Below, one piece after another: positions 38,985 to 53,015 of a stretch of 64,000 nucleotides of DNA (position 1 is the stretch's first letter; every line of letters begins with the position of its first letter). The notes under the pieces are model-generated. The model had not been told where the DNA came from, ran no database searches, and saw nothing but the letters and a program-made list of their open reading frames with translations. Position numbers and translations under genes: made by a program. The stretch lies in NCBI GenBank assembly GCA_037389465.1, contig JAZARR010000088.1, positions 558,001 through 622,000 of the forward strand. The letters run 5' to 3'. The stretch comes from Baylisascaris procyonis (Eukaryota > Nematoda > Chromadorea > Rhabditida > Ascarididae).

Positions 38985-41900
38985 TTATCTTTAGCACTTC
39001 GACTACAACTCAGCGCTTCTCGCTTCGTTCCCATTATAAAGTAATATTGGTTTCCTGCAACACTAATCCCATTTGCGTTTGATGCGTAGAAGCTTTTGTG
39101 TAGCGAGAAATGTAGTGGAAAAACTAGTCTTTTGACAACTTTTTTTTTTTCGCATTCGCTTGGTTCATTTTCTCGTTCGTTTTTCTAATAAGAAAACGTT
39201 CTTTGAGCGTGCATGATCACAGTATTGTAAGTAGGTGCGCTTTGCGTGACAACGTGTTTGTGGTGAAATTAAGTGAAGAAAACCACTGAAACCGCGGACT
39301 GGCATTCAGTCATTACCATATAAAAGAATTTTAATTCCAGACATTTCAGTTTCACTGCAAAAAACATCACTTAATTCGGTTGAAATTTAGTTAGCAAATC
39401 TATCGATAAATTGCATGTACTTATGTGTATATAAGAACAAGATAAAACAACCGACAAGTGGAATTCCGGATGATGGCGACGAGATATTCTGGGTGAATAG
39501 CGCGTCTGAAAATTGACTTCATTCTGCAAATATGTTCTTATAAATGGACGGCAAATAGAATCGAATTCAAGGCGCTCTGTTACAAAATATAATTTGATCT
39601 TGTTATTGCTCAGTTTATTTTCCACCTTAAATATAATACGATGTTTGCAGAGATCGATCCACATTCACGTTTGTTTGATCCAAGGAAATATGCTTCTTTT
39701 ATCTCGCATAATAGGAATATTTTTGTCCATGATGAAACAATGTCGACGTAGCAAAGCGATGATTTGTTGAATAAGTTTCGCTTAATTTTCGTGAGCACTC
39801 TGGGCAAAAACCGTTCCTTAAGAAAACACCCGATCTACATTATACAGCTCACTGATTTATTACCTGCACAAATCTTCGACCAGGTAGTTTTTCATCTTGT
39901 TTCAACTCTGTTGCCGAACTCTTATATATATGCATATCTCTTCCGATTAAAATTTGCATGCATGCATAAGATGCGCAAGTGTATATATACATATGATCCA
40001 TTTACCGGTCATAGTTGTGTTCACATTTCTGGTTGATTTTTCGTAATGTGCTTTACGCGGTATTTGCATCTTAGCTGCAATGATTTTGTAACGTTTGAAT
40101 AACTATATGCTATGCAATCGATTTTTGACGAAATTTTGCATTTTCAGCCATTCTTCGTATTAGAACTTTTCTTCGTCTTTTGAAATTTAAGGAAATCCTA
40201 ATTTCAGCCAATTAAAACTGATCTTAAAAAACTAATTTGCATATAGCAATTCTTCATGAGCCGTTCTTGAACATATCCAACCTCAATGTAACTATTAACA
40301 CTTTAGAAAATTCATGAGGCGACTCATTCGCTAAGTGATTGCGTGTTGATTTAATACATGCAAATTTCACATTGATAGTTTTTTAACTGCGCTAAATCAT
40401 ACTAATTTATTATTTGCACGAATTTGATGAGTTGTGTCACGCAATAGTCATTTTAGTTGCTTTAAAACATGCTCAAAGCCAGAAAATTGCACTCTAATAT
40501 CGCTGCTTTTATTGGCGACAAGGAATATTCACTCTGCATACAACGAATCTTTTAACAAATTCTCTTTACTGGAAGCAACCTGCTGAGGGATTTTCTAAAA
40601 GCCAACTATGCGAATGAGGTTCTTGAAAAGTCCATCCAAAAATGCTCTCCTGAATCGAAAGCCATAGGCAAAAAAAAAAAAACTCCTTTCAGCAATACTC
40701 CATTATGACTTTACAATTCTTCCTTGTGTAGATTTTTTTTTTTCGTTTAGCTCTTATCATCAAAAAGCAATAGGAGAAGCGTACCAGTAGGATGGCAGCG
40801 ATATGCGCGCATGTGAGCATCTGATTAATAAGCTACTAAAAAATCAGAAAACATTTTCAGCATCACTATTATGACCGCACCCGTTTCGTACGTTAAATTA
40901 ATTTCCTACTTCTGAATCATAGCTACTCTACGTTTTTCACTGAAACTTACTCTAACATTTTAAAAGAAAGATTAGATGATGAAAACGTTTTTTGACTCGT
41001 ATGTCGTGACTACATTTTATTGAAGATTGAATTTTCTCGCATGTTTCAAGTGTATAATTTCTTTTTCTTCATTGCATTCTCTTCCTTTGTCTAATTTTTT
41101 TTTTCTCGGATCGTTCGAATAACCATAGAAAAGTGTGTATGTGCGTCTATGCTCGATTAAAGTTCATATGTCTCTATGCATATTGTTTCAAGGAAGATTG
41201 GTTGAAATGCTCAGAGACAGCCATCTCGACGAAATTCTCCACAAAAATGGTCAATAATGAGTAGTCTTGGAAGTATGCGTCTATTCAGACCAAGAAGTGA
41301 TATTAAATCTCTCAAATTGATACAGTATTCGCAATTTGAAATTGATGCAGCAATTTTGTATCAAAAAATATGTGGTTTATACTGTCGCTGTCTTCTCATA
41401 ACTTTTTCTTCCTTTGAGTTGATTCTAAAATTCTCGATTCGCACAAATTTGCAATTTACCTCCATAATATTATGCATTCTCGATTTCTTACTTTCAACGG
41501 CTTAAATGCACCCTCAGTGGAATACATTCGAAACATTGCAAATTATATTTTCTAGTCTTTTTAGCTTCTCCTCATATGTGAGTGTGAAAACGTTGAATTT
41601 CAATTGTGCAACGTGCAACTTATAAATAATCGTTTCGTTAATCTACGAATCTTTTTAGCCTTTTGGTTAAATGTTATATTTTCGACAGTGGTAAAGTGCG
41701 TAGTGGTTTTTGAATCTTTTATTTTATTTTATTTTATTTTTTTGCAACAAATCGGCATTTGCATCAATGTCAATGCTGCCGAAATGTCGCTTGCGGCTTC
41801 TCAAGTGACCTTTGCAATGCTCCAATCACTACACGCATTTGCAATCTTAGTTCTCTTGCGATGCAACTAATCGTCCCAGTTTGACTTTTACTCTAGTAAA

Positions 41901-42995
41901 GACTAACATTTAGGCGAATCTTTGTAATTGTCACGACGACCCACACAAAAAATTTGTAATTATTCTTACAATACTCCACAGAATTAAGAGCTCCTTATTT
42001 CATAACAATGCTTCGAAGAGTTATAAAGTTTAAAGGAAATGCACAAATTTTCGAGCACAAACTTTTCCTTCTTATCACATGTGGGGAATTCATAACATTA
42101 AAGTTTTATTCTCAAGATGTATTGAAGAGGCTTGATCCTGCGAATGAAATTCACTACAACGTTTTATATGCACATCCCTAAAATTTCATAGAAGCAACGA
42201 CTTTGAAACGCGACTCTCAGAGACGAAATATTCATTGCAATCTATGGAATATTCCATCCGAAATGAGAATGATTTTGATGCGCTTGCAGCCAAACTAAAA
42301 TTTCAAGGAGCGAACCATATTTGTGGAATTCCCAATCGTGTGTTTATTTGGCTTTGGCCTTCAATTCACCAAGCACTAAGATTCCGAAGCACAGAATTAT
42401 TCTTCATTACCATAAAGATCGGTAGGCACAGTGCGGATTACAGGATTTCCACTTTCTAAAAACGTATAAGAGGGAGAAGGAGTAGTCAATTATTTGGGCA
42501 ACCTAGAATTCTACAGCGCATGTTCTATAGATGTCCTACTTTCGGAATGTGCTATTTGATGCAGAGGTAGTTACGCTATTCGGACCAATAGAACTGCTTC
42601 GCCTCGCCTGCCATGCTGCTATTTCCTCAAAAAGGTGCAATGTCTGAACACGAGAAATTTGCTGAAATAATTTACGAAGGAATATTGCTTTTCAACGGGC
42701 TTTTGCGACTCAGCTTGCGCAAGGATTGATAGGTATAATGTGCACCTCCTACAGGATGTTTTAGTTGGACTTTCCACTTTGAACGAGTTTAAAAACACTA
42801 ACAGGAGCCGAAAAACTTCGCAGAAGTAATTTGCCACTTCCGCCATGACTGGCGTTCATTGAAGCGCTTTTGCGTTTTTTTTTTGAGTTTAAAAAATGAT
42901 ACGTAGCATGTTACTTTCTTGTGCAAAAAAAGCGCGTTACTAGCGATTTCGTGAGTATGCTATTGTTGCTGTTGATGGCTGCTTTAGGTTAACGT
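33270..42995. other. 9.7-kb region without a recognised gene
   Basis: The region lies between the 5' ends of the receptor genes on opposite strands, so both promoters should be here. No coding exon, RNA gene or transposon was recognised. A moderately GC-richer patch at about 37320-37560 has overlapping frames on both strands (37228-37413 plus, 37444-37674 minus) but no coding signature. A TA microsatellite lies at 38906-38982. An undetected 5' exon of the nuclear receptor may also lie here. Confidence 0.5.
38906..38982. repeat. (TA)n microsatellite
   Basis: About 77 bases of uninterrupted TA in the intergenic region between the two receptor genes. Confidence 0.95.
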
Positions 42996-45900
42996 ATGAA
43001 TTTGACTGAAACGGACGTGATTAGGCGGATATGTCCCGAGATGGAGACCACATATATTCGAGAAATAAGTTTGGACGAGTTACTCACACATCGAGACTGC
43101 AAGCTCCAGCTGGAGTTGAGGCAAGTAGAAGAATTCTGGCCGATGGATGTTCGGATAATTATGACGTTGATCTTCGCTTCACTCTCCGCAGTCGGCATCA
43201 TTGGGAATTTACTTGTAATAACGGTCGTCTTTAAAGTGAAAGGAATGGTGAGCTATTCCTACAGCCGTTATTGCGCATCATAGTAAAGCTAAAAAAGCAT
43301 ATAAGCGATACCATACAATAACATTATTATCGTTATACTGCGTATGAAACGAAATTCGTTTTTAAAGCATGCCACTTACAGTACCAAATTCGAAATTGGT
43401 AACATTACTCGTTTCTATTTATATGTTACAGAGGTTTGCAAGCTGTCAGCCGCAAGAACTTGGTGTGGGCACATGCTAGTGCAAATTTTCGAATAGTTCA
43501 GTATATTTGTGTCCTCAGTTTTCTGTTGCATTTAATAATACAACTACAACGACCATTCCGAAAAGCTGAAAAGCTTGCTCCTCTCATTTCATAAAACGCT
43601 CGTTTTGTTTTATTTTACCGATCCAATTTTCCAATTTCCATTTCGTTCGAGCTCACTCGAAGGGAGCTGAATGTAATACTCAATGAGTGTCAGAGCGAAT
43701 CCTTTGAGCGCCGCCCGGAACGCTGTTCCGAAGCAACTAGCACTTTATAACTGAGATGCACAACAGAGGGGGTGATTGTCTATCATATTTTCAATAATAT
43801 CCTACCGGACCACCAAGAAGGTGCACTATTCTCTCTTCTTTTGGATAACATATGCCCCATAGTTCTTTCGTTTTGAATTTTATGGCGCGCAAAGAAGTTT
43901 GCAAGAAAGCGCGCTTTCGTTCTACCACTGTTCCCTGCCGCTCGTTTCACTCGTTTTATTAGCCGATATTTTCGGATCGATTATATACAACAACTCTGCA
44001 AACATACTGAAATATTGGTTTGCCTGTTGGCCGCTTTTAGTTTGGGGCAATATTTAGCATTGCATTTGTCAACGAAGACATCACTGAATCGTTGCGCAAA
44101 TGAGAGGAAATGGATTTTCGTTTATGACCCCAGGACAAAGTACCCGATTTTTAAATGCTTCCTTGGATTAATGTCATGCGGCCAACAATTTTTCTCGCTT
44201 TAAAACATTGTCGCTCTCCTCTCTGTGTACTTAGTGTGAGGTCCATTCGTTCCATAAATACATCCAATCGTTCCTCCGAATTCAGCAAGTTTCACAAACC
44301 GGTCATTACGGTCACCATCTGCAAAATGTAATCTTTATAAGTGAAACATTGGCCGGACCCATCTTGAAAGAGTTGTCCGCATAAAGATACTGGAGAATGT
44401 AGTTCTTTTCGAAAAACATAAACCTCACACAAGCCATGTAAGGGTACCAAACAGTTTCACTCCGTTAATACGGTTCTTCAGTTCTACGAATGTGCGCACT
44501 GGACAAGCGCAAGGACACGCTAAAGTAAGCTGGCTGCATCTTACTCCATAAGGTTTCATTATATTATCACTGCGGATGGTTTGTATGGTGGCATATAACG
44601 CAAAGATCATGCAAATATCTGCTAACGATTGAGAAGCTAAAGAGTATCCTGAATTCAGTTAAACGCGACAATTTTGTGGAAGAACTAGTGCTGAACAACT
44701 GCTTACAGATAACACCAACAAACTGCTACTTAGTGTCTTTGGCAGCAAGTGACTGTCTCTTCTTCGTTGCAACCGCCCCAACCGAGCTCAGCTACCTTCA
44801 CCTGGAAGAAACAGGTGACTGTTACCTAAAAATTCGAAAAAAACATGACATAGAGAAATTGCTTGCAGAGTGTACGTGTATGTGCGTGTAAATGTCCGTC
44901 TATAGGCGTCACCTTGTGTCTCAGTACGTTCCTTTCGCACGGATATATGCGCACATCTGCGTTTCAGCTTGTGCGTTTTTTATCTGTGAGTTGCGTGTGT
45001 CTGTCTGCGTTTGTGTATCGATGTATGTCTGTGTGTCTGTAGATCTTTTTTTATGGTAATGCGCCTCTGTGTTGCCTTCGTCGTATGTCAGCACCTCTGC
45101 GTCTTTCTCCTCGTGTTTCTCTGTGTGTGTGCGTGTGTGTGTATGTGGCTCAGTGTGTATGGTACGAGGTGCAACATGTTGTATGGTATATGTGGCGTGT
45201 GGTATGGTATGGGGTATATAGCATGACGTGAAATTGTATGTTGTATACGGTATTGTGTGCTTGTCTGTGCCTGTGTCTCTGTGTGTCTCCTCATGTCTTC
45301 TCTATGGTCTCTGTGTGTCTCACCTTTGTGTCCCCGTGTTTCTTCTGGGTGTTTCTGTGCCTCCTGCATGTGGCTCCGTGTCTCTGCTCTGAGTTTCTCT
45401 ATGTGTCTGCGCGCGTGCCTGTTGTGCGTGTGTGCGTGTGCGTGTTGCTTATTTATCTCTGTATATTTTCTCTGTTGTCTGTGTGTGCCGTGTGCGTTCG
45501 CGTGCGTCTTTGCGTGCGCGCACATCTTGTGTATGTGTGCCTCCGTGTCTTTGTGCGCGCATCTGTATGTCTGTGTGTGTCTGTTTGTGATGTATAGTGC
45601 GCTCATTTGTGTGTCTACGTCTGTGTGTCTGTGTGTGTCTGTGTGTGTTTGTGCATGTGTGAGTGCGTGGTGTGAGTGGTGTGTGTGGTGTGTGTGTGTG
45701 TGTGTGTGTGTGGTGTATGTGTACGTTGTGTGTTGTGCGTTTTATCGAGGACGGTCAGTTGAGATGCGATGCAATAGCGGAGGTGTCGTCTAACGAATTT
45801 ACCACATAAATGCAATTATTCAGCGTAGATGAGGTTTCCATGAGGATTTGTGCAACATAATCTTATTGTGAACGTAGGTACTGCTCAAACTGTGTAGGTC

Positions 45901-48900
45901 TGACTGACCGGAGCAATATGTTCTTTCTCATGAATGCAAAGAGGAAATAAACTGTTAATCACAAATGATCACTTCGCTGTGATAAGAAGTAGGAGAGAAC
46001 AAAACTTTTCTTCTTGAATTGATTTTAAGGTTAAGTCATTTAGCATTATCGCTTTACAGAGTACATATTTGGTTACTTTGGTTGTGCCTTCTTCACATTC
46101 TTGCCGTATCTGGCAATTAATTCCTCGTCGCTATCTATAGTGGCGTTCACGATCGAGCGCTACATTGGAATATGCCACCCGATCCGTGCGAGGTTAAGCT
46201 ACTGCCATTTTGCTCAGAAATTTCCATATACGCTCGTTAGAGAGTGTGCAATTAAATAATGCAACAGAGTACGATAAAGTAAGGTAGTAGGCGAGAGGAA
46301 TATGAGCCTGAGACGTTTAAGTGCGTCCATCGACACTCTGTACTCTATTTGAGTTGAAGCAGTATATAAATGGAATGCTATATTAGCCATTTTATACTAG
46401 AACAAGAGTAAAAACTTTGTACGGCATTTTCAGCTACGGGAAAAGACATTTTAAATTGGTAATCATTTGTGGTTGTGCCCGTTCATCCGATATTTTCGAC
46501 TCTTAAATTAGCGATCTTCAAGTTATACATTTTGGTGAGTGCAATGAACGCATTGGATCATATCCTCCACCGTCTCATGCATAGATGCATATTCAATCGA
46601 AAACACATCCTGACTTTCGACGATGCCAGAATTTTGCATAATAATGCGTCAGCCAGACTTTTAATTTAAACGTGTCGGGTTATGAGAAAAGGCGAACCTT
46701 TTTCAGATTTGTGCAAAGGTTAGAGTTAGAACAACCATGAACACAATGTTCCGCATGTCCCATTTTTTGCTAGCGCTTATGGAACTAGCTGAATGTAAAA
46801 CTTGGTGTCATCACTTTCTTTGTTGACAAAACGGGTGAATTTCTTGCAGTTTTTACTTTCGTTTATTTTTCTTGAGAAAACGGTTGAGAAGACGGTTCAC
46901 GCCGTTAAAAGTATAAACTTTTAAATGGTTTCGTGAATGAACATAATGTGGCGTCGTACAGAAGCGTTCTTGCATTGACAATAAGTACTACAGGTATATG
47001 TGCACTGTGAAAAGGGCGAAGACAATCATCAGCGCGATATGGTTGTTTTGTATAATTTATAATTCGCCATGGTTGTATCTGGCGTCGTTAAGAATCGTTA
47101 ATGGGGAATACTCATGCAGTTTTAAACTCGAGAGAGATCACTTCACTTACAAGGTAATGCACGTAAATATAAAATCCCCAAATCGATGATAAAACTGTGA
47201 CCACCAATATAATTGGAAAGTTTTATAGAGTTTGTGTTGCCGCTAACTCTTTCGCATTATATGTTGACCACCCAATCTATTCTGATCGTTCCAGGTCAGG
47301 ACTCACTATAAATACGAACGAAAAAAACTAGTTAAAAGAGGAAAAGTTAGCATATTTTTTTCACTGCCTTCACGACCTTCATGACTGTTTACATACCCAA
47401 ATTGTCACCAAGTGAGAAGGAATGTTTACAACTGCAATAACCACTTTCTGCGACTAGGGAAAGCTCTTTGAATTTTGAAAGAATTGAGCAGCTGCGTCGT
47501 TTCTATACACTCCGAATGTGCCGTATGGTGGTAGGAAAAGCAAAGAGCGAAGCAGCGTCATAGCATCGCATCACTGAAACCGGAACGACTGCATGAAACA
47601 CATCCTTGGTCACAGATTTCTTGTAGATGGTACCAAGAATTGATACAATTCGTTAAGCGTTACCTTTTGGAATACAAGGGATCACTTAGCGGATTTATTG
47701 TACATATCATGTTTGTTCATTAAATTCATTCAAAAAGTCGAAAACATAGCAATAGAATCCGACAAGGAAGTGCATTAGTCCCTACGTTCATTGAATGGCA
47801 TAAATAGGCGCGGTTTGCAAAAAGATAGATAAAGGGAACGTAATTGACGTGGAAAGGCCAAACGTGCGGAAAAATTTATAACTGAGGGATGTAGAGAAAT
47901 GAAGACACACGGTTTAGGTGGAGATAATGGCGCGGTTATAAACTCTTACCAGGAACATCGGGCCAATCCTTCAGATGAAAGTGCTCAGGCACAATAAATT
48001 TCGTCGCGAAAAAATGCAGTTTTTTAGCGGAACTGGCCATGAAACTATGAGTACGTTTCAAGTTAGTGCAACTTATAATTATTATATGCATGAAAAGATG
48101 ATTACTCAAAGAGTAGACTGTCATCGGTTGTGGCAAGGTTGCAGTCAATGAAGTTGACATGAGACAAAAGTATCGGGCCCATAAGTTGCAGCCTATCTGA
48201 TCTGGCTGCAATAAGCAGGTAGCAGTCGTCACATTACTATTAAGATGCGCTTGGCAGATAAGGAAATTTCTCTTGCCGTGTTTCAGCCAAGGAAGAACCG
48301 AGCTCATGAGCTAGGGAACCCAAAGTCACTGGGCACCGGAACTGCACGGAAAATCGGGACGTTTCGGCTGTTCCTCAATGCAGGTAGCCAGCCATATACC
48401 AAATCGAATTAACCAATGCATACCAAAAAAGAAATTTTTCTCTTAAGAAACACATTTATCTTTAGCTAGTAAACAGGCATATAAAAAAACTTGAGAGAGC
48501 AAGAACCTAGATAAGCTCAAAGCAGAACATGTCCAAGACGAAAAAAAAATGAGTTATGGGTATCTTAGTGAACACAACTGAAAAGCAACATGTACATGTT
48601 CCTAGGAAGCGCTCGCACATGAGCGTCTCTCTCAAGAAATGGCAATATATGTCATTCTTGAATGAAATGATAATTGAAAATACGATTCTCTTAATTAAGG
48701 TGATGTTCCTCAGCGATCTTTTGGGGTTTTATGTGATTCCAATGCTGCTCTACGTTGTTATTTATAGCAAAATTGCGTACGCACTAACTCGCTCCGAGAT
48801 GAAGGAACAGGCCAAAATGAGTGCCAGCGCAGGTCAGCAGTTTTACATTAATCTTCTTTTTTTTTCATTTAACAATACGGGAATGTACTGTCGCAAAATG

Positions 48901-51900
48901 GGCTAATTTTCAAATGCTGTTTCCTTTATATCAAATGCAGTGTATGGATTAGTATAACACATACAAGTTCAGTTACAGTGTGTAAATATAAAGCAGGCGG
49001 GCGAAGCGAGCTGTCACAGTGAATTAGATATAAGGACAATGAATCGGTCATTTTTTGCGGAACGGCACAAAGAGGTACAGTTGATAAAACATGTGGAGTA
49101 CGTCGAAGAAAAGTGAACACTGACAGTAGAAACTATGTAAGGAAGGAGCCATATTACTAGCCGAAGCCATTAATCGTTCCAACATTGTATATCAGCTAGT
49201 CGGAAAGCTCTATATCATTCTAAAGTTCCCAGCATTTGCTTCTTATCCACCATTAAAATGTAATATATACTATTTCGCTATCAGAAATCCGTTCACCTCC
49301 ACACATTTTAGATTCGTTCACTTCGCAGCTAAGCGCTCAGCTCGGCAATTCGCCTCGATTATCAAGCTGCTCGGAAGGTTCTCTGCGAATTTTTTCTTTG
49401 GAATATATCACATTTTTGCTGGAACCTCATTTTTGATATTAGGTTATTCACATAAAATTTGTTCTTGGCTAAATCGCAAACCAGAGCAATATTTCTGCAA
49501 CAAATCGAAGCGAGCCATTAGTCGGATAATTATTGTTGAGAACGTTTAGCTGTTGTTATCGATCACATTCGAAGGTATTATATCAAAAACGAGCTCTCCA
49601 CTTAGACATATAAGAAGAGAATTGTAGTGGCTCGCGTATTAGTAATTTCTTCAGCAACGGCCTAAGCAAATGTAAATTTCTTTCCAAATCCATAGTGTCT
49701 CATGCGTACCTTCTTGAGTTGCCTTAGAGCCGTGAAGTGGATCAAGTGAAAATTTGCATAGAGAAACTCGTTTTCTAGCAGTCATCAGTACTGCCCTACT
49801 TCAGTTTGGAATTCAGCCCCATTCCTGCCTCCCTCTCCCTCCACCCTGCCCAAAATGTTTCTTCAAGAAATGGCACGTCGAGAAACTCTCGCTTATCATA
49901 ATATCTTCCTTTCAATGAATGCTATCGAAGCATTCAACGGGTAAGACTGAGTAAACTTAGATTGAGGGTCTGGGCATAGAAGTAACGTCTTCGAATATTT
50001 TCAAGGGATCGGTGCCGACCCTCGCTTCAACGTTTTCACTCTGGAATTAACTTAAAGACTGTTTTGATCTGACTGTTCAATGAAGATTCAACTTAAAAAC
50101 TTAAAATTTAAAGCTCCAAAAACTCATTATTTGCTCACCATTTTCGTTTCACTATCGACTGACTCTTCTGAAAAATTTCTTTGTAAAACGAATGTTGTGC
50201 ATGATATAAGTTGCCTCAGTAAGTGTTAAAGATAACATATTTGATGAATGAAATGAAGGAGCTTCTTTTGCAGAAACTTATGCGCAATTTCTGCAATCTT
50301 CCAGCTTATCACAAAACACAAACGGCATGCGAACTTTCGCACTAAACTGCAGCAAAAGTTCATTTCGAGGAAAAAGTCAGGTGAATTCAAAATTTATACG
50401 TCAACTTAATGTTTCTTTGCAAATCGCTGTGCGAGGTACAATGAGGTCGTTGAGATCATTGCTAATATAGGGAGACGATTTGGTTTCACAAACTACGTCT
50501 GCCGTGCGAAAGCTTGCATCAGCTTAGCTTTGAAGCGATCTTCCGCCTTTTCAAATTTTACTCTCCCAAACGATCTCAGTCGATTGTTCATCCCCACTCA
50601 ATCTAAAGAGTAATACAAGTGATCACTCATAGCGTTCGTTTGAATAGTTGAAGTTATGTTGCCTCAGCACCCGTTCTCTTTCTCCTACCAGTTTTATGCT
50701 TGATGGATATTTTCTGAGAATCATAGAGATCCACAAGAGTGAAGGCATAAAGTCCAAGATGGCTATATCGGATTGATTGAAAGAGAAATCCCGGTTTATT
50801 TCGGCATTAGATGGCTGCTGCTTTCAAGACCATGCTTTTAGTCCAGTCACACGAATTCAAAAGCGAAGTAGCAGGCGACTAACTAAAATCTTAAAAAAAT
50901 TTATTTGTTTCTGTTGGTTTTGCATTCTTGGCAGAAATTTGTGATTGTTGCGCCATGGTGAACATCTGAAATAAATCGCAAGGAGATAAAATAATTATGG
51001 AAATTATGCCTTTAGGTTGGCGTCAGCGATGTTTATTCGTCTGCTAGTTCATCGGATTTTCATCCACATTTTTGAAATCTCCTTCTTTGCTTCAAAGCCG
51101 CAGTTTCACAGCTGCAATCATTTACCATTATTTGTAAAATCTGCAGTTGCATCGTTCAGGTGGTCAAAATGCTCGCTCTTGTCGTGGCTATATTTGCCAT
51201 CTGCTGGCTCCCCTATCGTGCTATGGTTATGTACAATTCTTTCGCTCAACAAAAATGGGATCCTGATTGGTTTGCTCTTTTCATCACGTTATTTAATTTC
51301 TCTGTGACATGCACTCAAAAACTGAGTATAACATTTCATACTTGTGAGCTCTGCATTTGTAATGTCTGCTACAGGACATACATTCAGAACGAGTCGGAAG
51401 AAGAAGCATATTTGAAAAAAATTCAGTGATGTGAGAGAGGGAGGAAATGTTCAGGAAGATCTTCGTTTTGCCGATCTCAATGTATTCATACATGCCTAAT
51501 TTGTATTAATTTTCTGAAATTATTATGCGAATAGAGCAGATGACATATCTGTGTAACTTGATTCACAATCGATATTCGCATTCTAGGCAGGAGGACCTTA
51601 GCTGGAATCAATTTTTTTCAAGTCTTCAAAATGTTATTGCGATCGTTGAATTCTTTTCCATGTTATATTAAGGTCGAGTTATGAAACGTGTAGCATAATT
51701 CATGGGCTTATTTGGGGTACATCTTGGGTATTCGCTAAACATGTACCTTGCAGGTATATCTTCTTGTCAAAAACTATGATATTCTTCAACTGTGCTATCA
51801 ATCCGATTCTTTACAACGTAATGTCAGCTCGATTTCGAAATGCTTTTCGAAGTCTCTTGAATGGAAAGAAGAAAATCATCTACCAAATACAACAGCGTAA

Positions 51901-53015
51901 GTACCAATGTTTTACGCCAACAAATCGCTTCATAGCCACTTCAACGTCAACGGCCAATTCAAGTTACCTGTAAATTTGTTTTATAAACCTGTGAATTAGG
52001 AAACGTTGCTCAGTGAAGAGAAATTTGCGAAAAGCTTTCGAAGAAAACAGGTTTGCATATCAAAAAGAATTCATTTAATTTAATGCTTTATGAGTACATA
52101 ATTGAGATATGAACTGAGAAACTCAACCCCTTATTCTTCTAACATAAAGGCGAAAAGTGAAGTTTTGCTGTATTTGTGTAAGATAGGTATGAGTTCGCGG
52201 GAGTTTTTCATGTTGCAGCCGATTTCCTGAAATTTCGTGGTTATAGGGGAAGCAGCTCTTTTTCAGATTTATTCAGCCTACGCTCAATATTGCTGCTGGC
52301 TATAAAGAAATCAGCGGATATGGAAATGGATCACAACATCACGTAATATAGTTGCGCGCATTGATAAGGAGCCACGTGGAAGTGATAAGGCTTGGAAAGG
52401 CAGATGAGATATCCGCATCATGCGTTACATATTGCCCGAGTACTGTGCCGTTTATTAACGGCGCAAAAGTGAATTCCAATGATTTTCTATACTAAACCAA
52501 ATCACTGAAACGATTTATTTTATCGTCGTTTCCTCATTTCATTACGTGATGTGACCTCCCTCTGTATGAATATTTTTGGTGCGATTTCATGCGCTGATTT
52601 AGCGAGCGCTTCTTTAACATTCAAGGCGTTCTCCTTGAATCTTATCCTCAGGAAGAAAGCAGACGAAAGAGGAGAAAACACCAAGAGAGGAAGGAGCTAC
52701 GAATAACAATTGTAGCTTGTTCAACAGATAAACCTGCTGAAAGATTCAGATATTGTGTTGAGCATCGAGTAATGTTGACAGTCACAGCAGCACCCCTAAG
52801 TTCGTGAAAAAATCAATTTCACTTTACTGTTATATTCTCACAAGAATCTATGTTGTTCAGGTCGAAATCGAAGCAATTTTCCGACATCGTTCCGAAGTCC
52901 GCTGGCTAATTCAAAAATGCTTCTCGAGCACACCACAGCTGGCTGCGATCGAACACTGCTTCCAGTCAGTGACTGTTTGCATAACGCTTTCAATCTGCGA
53001 ACGCTATCGAAATGA
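42996..53015 (+). CDS. trhr-1: Thyrotropin-releasing-hormone-receptor-like GPCR, 9 exons
   Basis: Exons 42996-43247, 44709-44814, 46060-46192, 46994-47153, 48700-48832, 50274-50380, 51160-51287, 51754-51896 and 52861-53015 join in phase to about 438 residues. It is a rhodopsin-class neuropeptide receptor at the plasma membrane. TM1 contains GIIGNLLVITVVF (Asn71); TM2 SLAASDCLFF (Asp99); TM3 GCAFFTFLPYLAINSSSLSI followed by ERYIGICHPIRA (Glu152-Arg153-Tyr154). The Cys128-Cys205 pair fits the conserved disulphide. TM5 is LLGFYVIPMLLYVVIYSKIA; TM6 LVVAIFAICWLPYRAMVMYN; TM7 FFNCAINPILYNVMSARFR. The TM3-TM4 text and the TM6 CWLPYR with a following NSF motif match TRH receptors best, and a nematode trhr-1 is known. 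The N-terminus has an N-L-T glycosylation site at Asn2. Uncertain points: exon 5 donor GTCAGC versus GTGCCA, the exon 7 donor GTTATT, and the exon 5 acceptor TTAAG. Confidence 0.88.
44868..45745. repeat. GT-rich low-complexity block in GPCR intron 2
   Basis: About 0.9 kb dominated by TGTG, TCTGTGTGT and TGCGTG words on the plus strand, ending in a pure (TG)n run near 45687-45712. It lies in intron 2 of the TRH-receptor-like gene. Strand-asymmetric GT content removes stop codons, producing Cys/Val/Leu-rich pseudo-ORFs on the plus strand and His/Thr/Gln-rich ones on the minus strand. Confidence 0.9.
47950..48040 (-). CDS. Possible nested antisense first exon, unidentified
   Basis: Inside GPCR intron 4, on the opposite strand, ATG 48040 opens a frame reading MASSAKKLHFFATKFIVPEH and on through DWPDVPG to a good GTAAGA donor at 47949. 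It is 30 codons plus one base. The composition is protein-like and the donor is better than most in this window, but I found no matching second exon with confidence. A 50-codon open minus frame about 0.3 kb further on, near 47510-47660, is a candidate only. I do not recognise the product. It could be the start of a nested gene or a chance open frame; the same frame is open upstream to 48307. Confidence 0.22.

Noticed and set aside
45088..45793. Long open frames on both strands (172 minus, 119 and 178 plus codons)
   Set aside because: They lie wholly inside GT-rich simple sequence; stop codons are absent because of composition, and the predicted proteins are low-complexity Cys/Val or His/Thr text.
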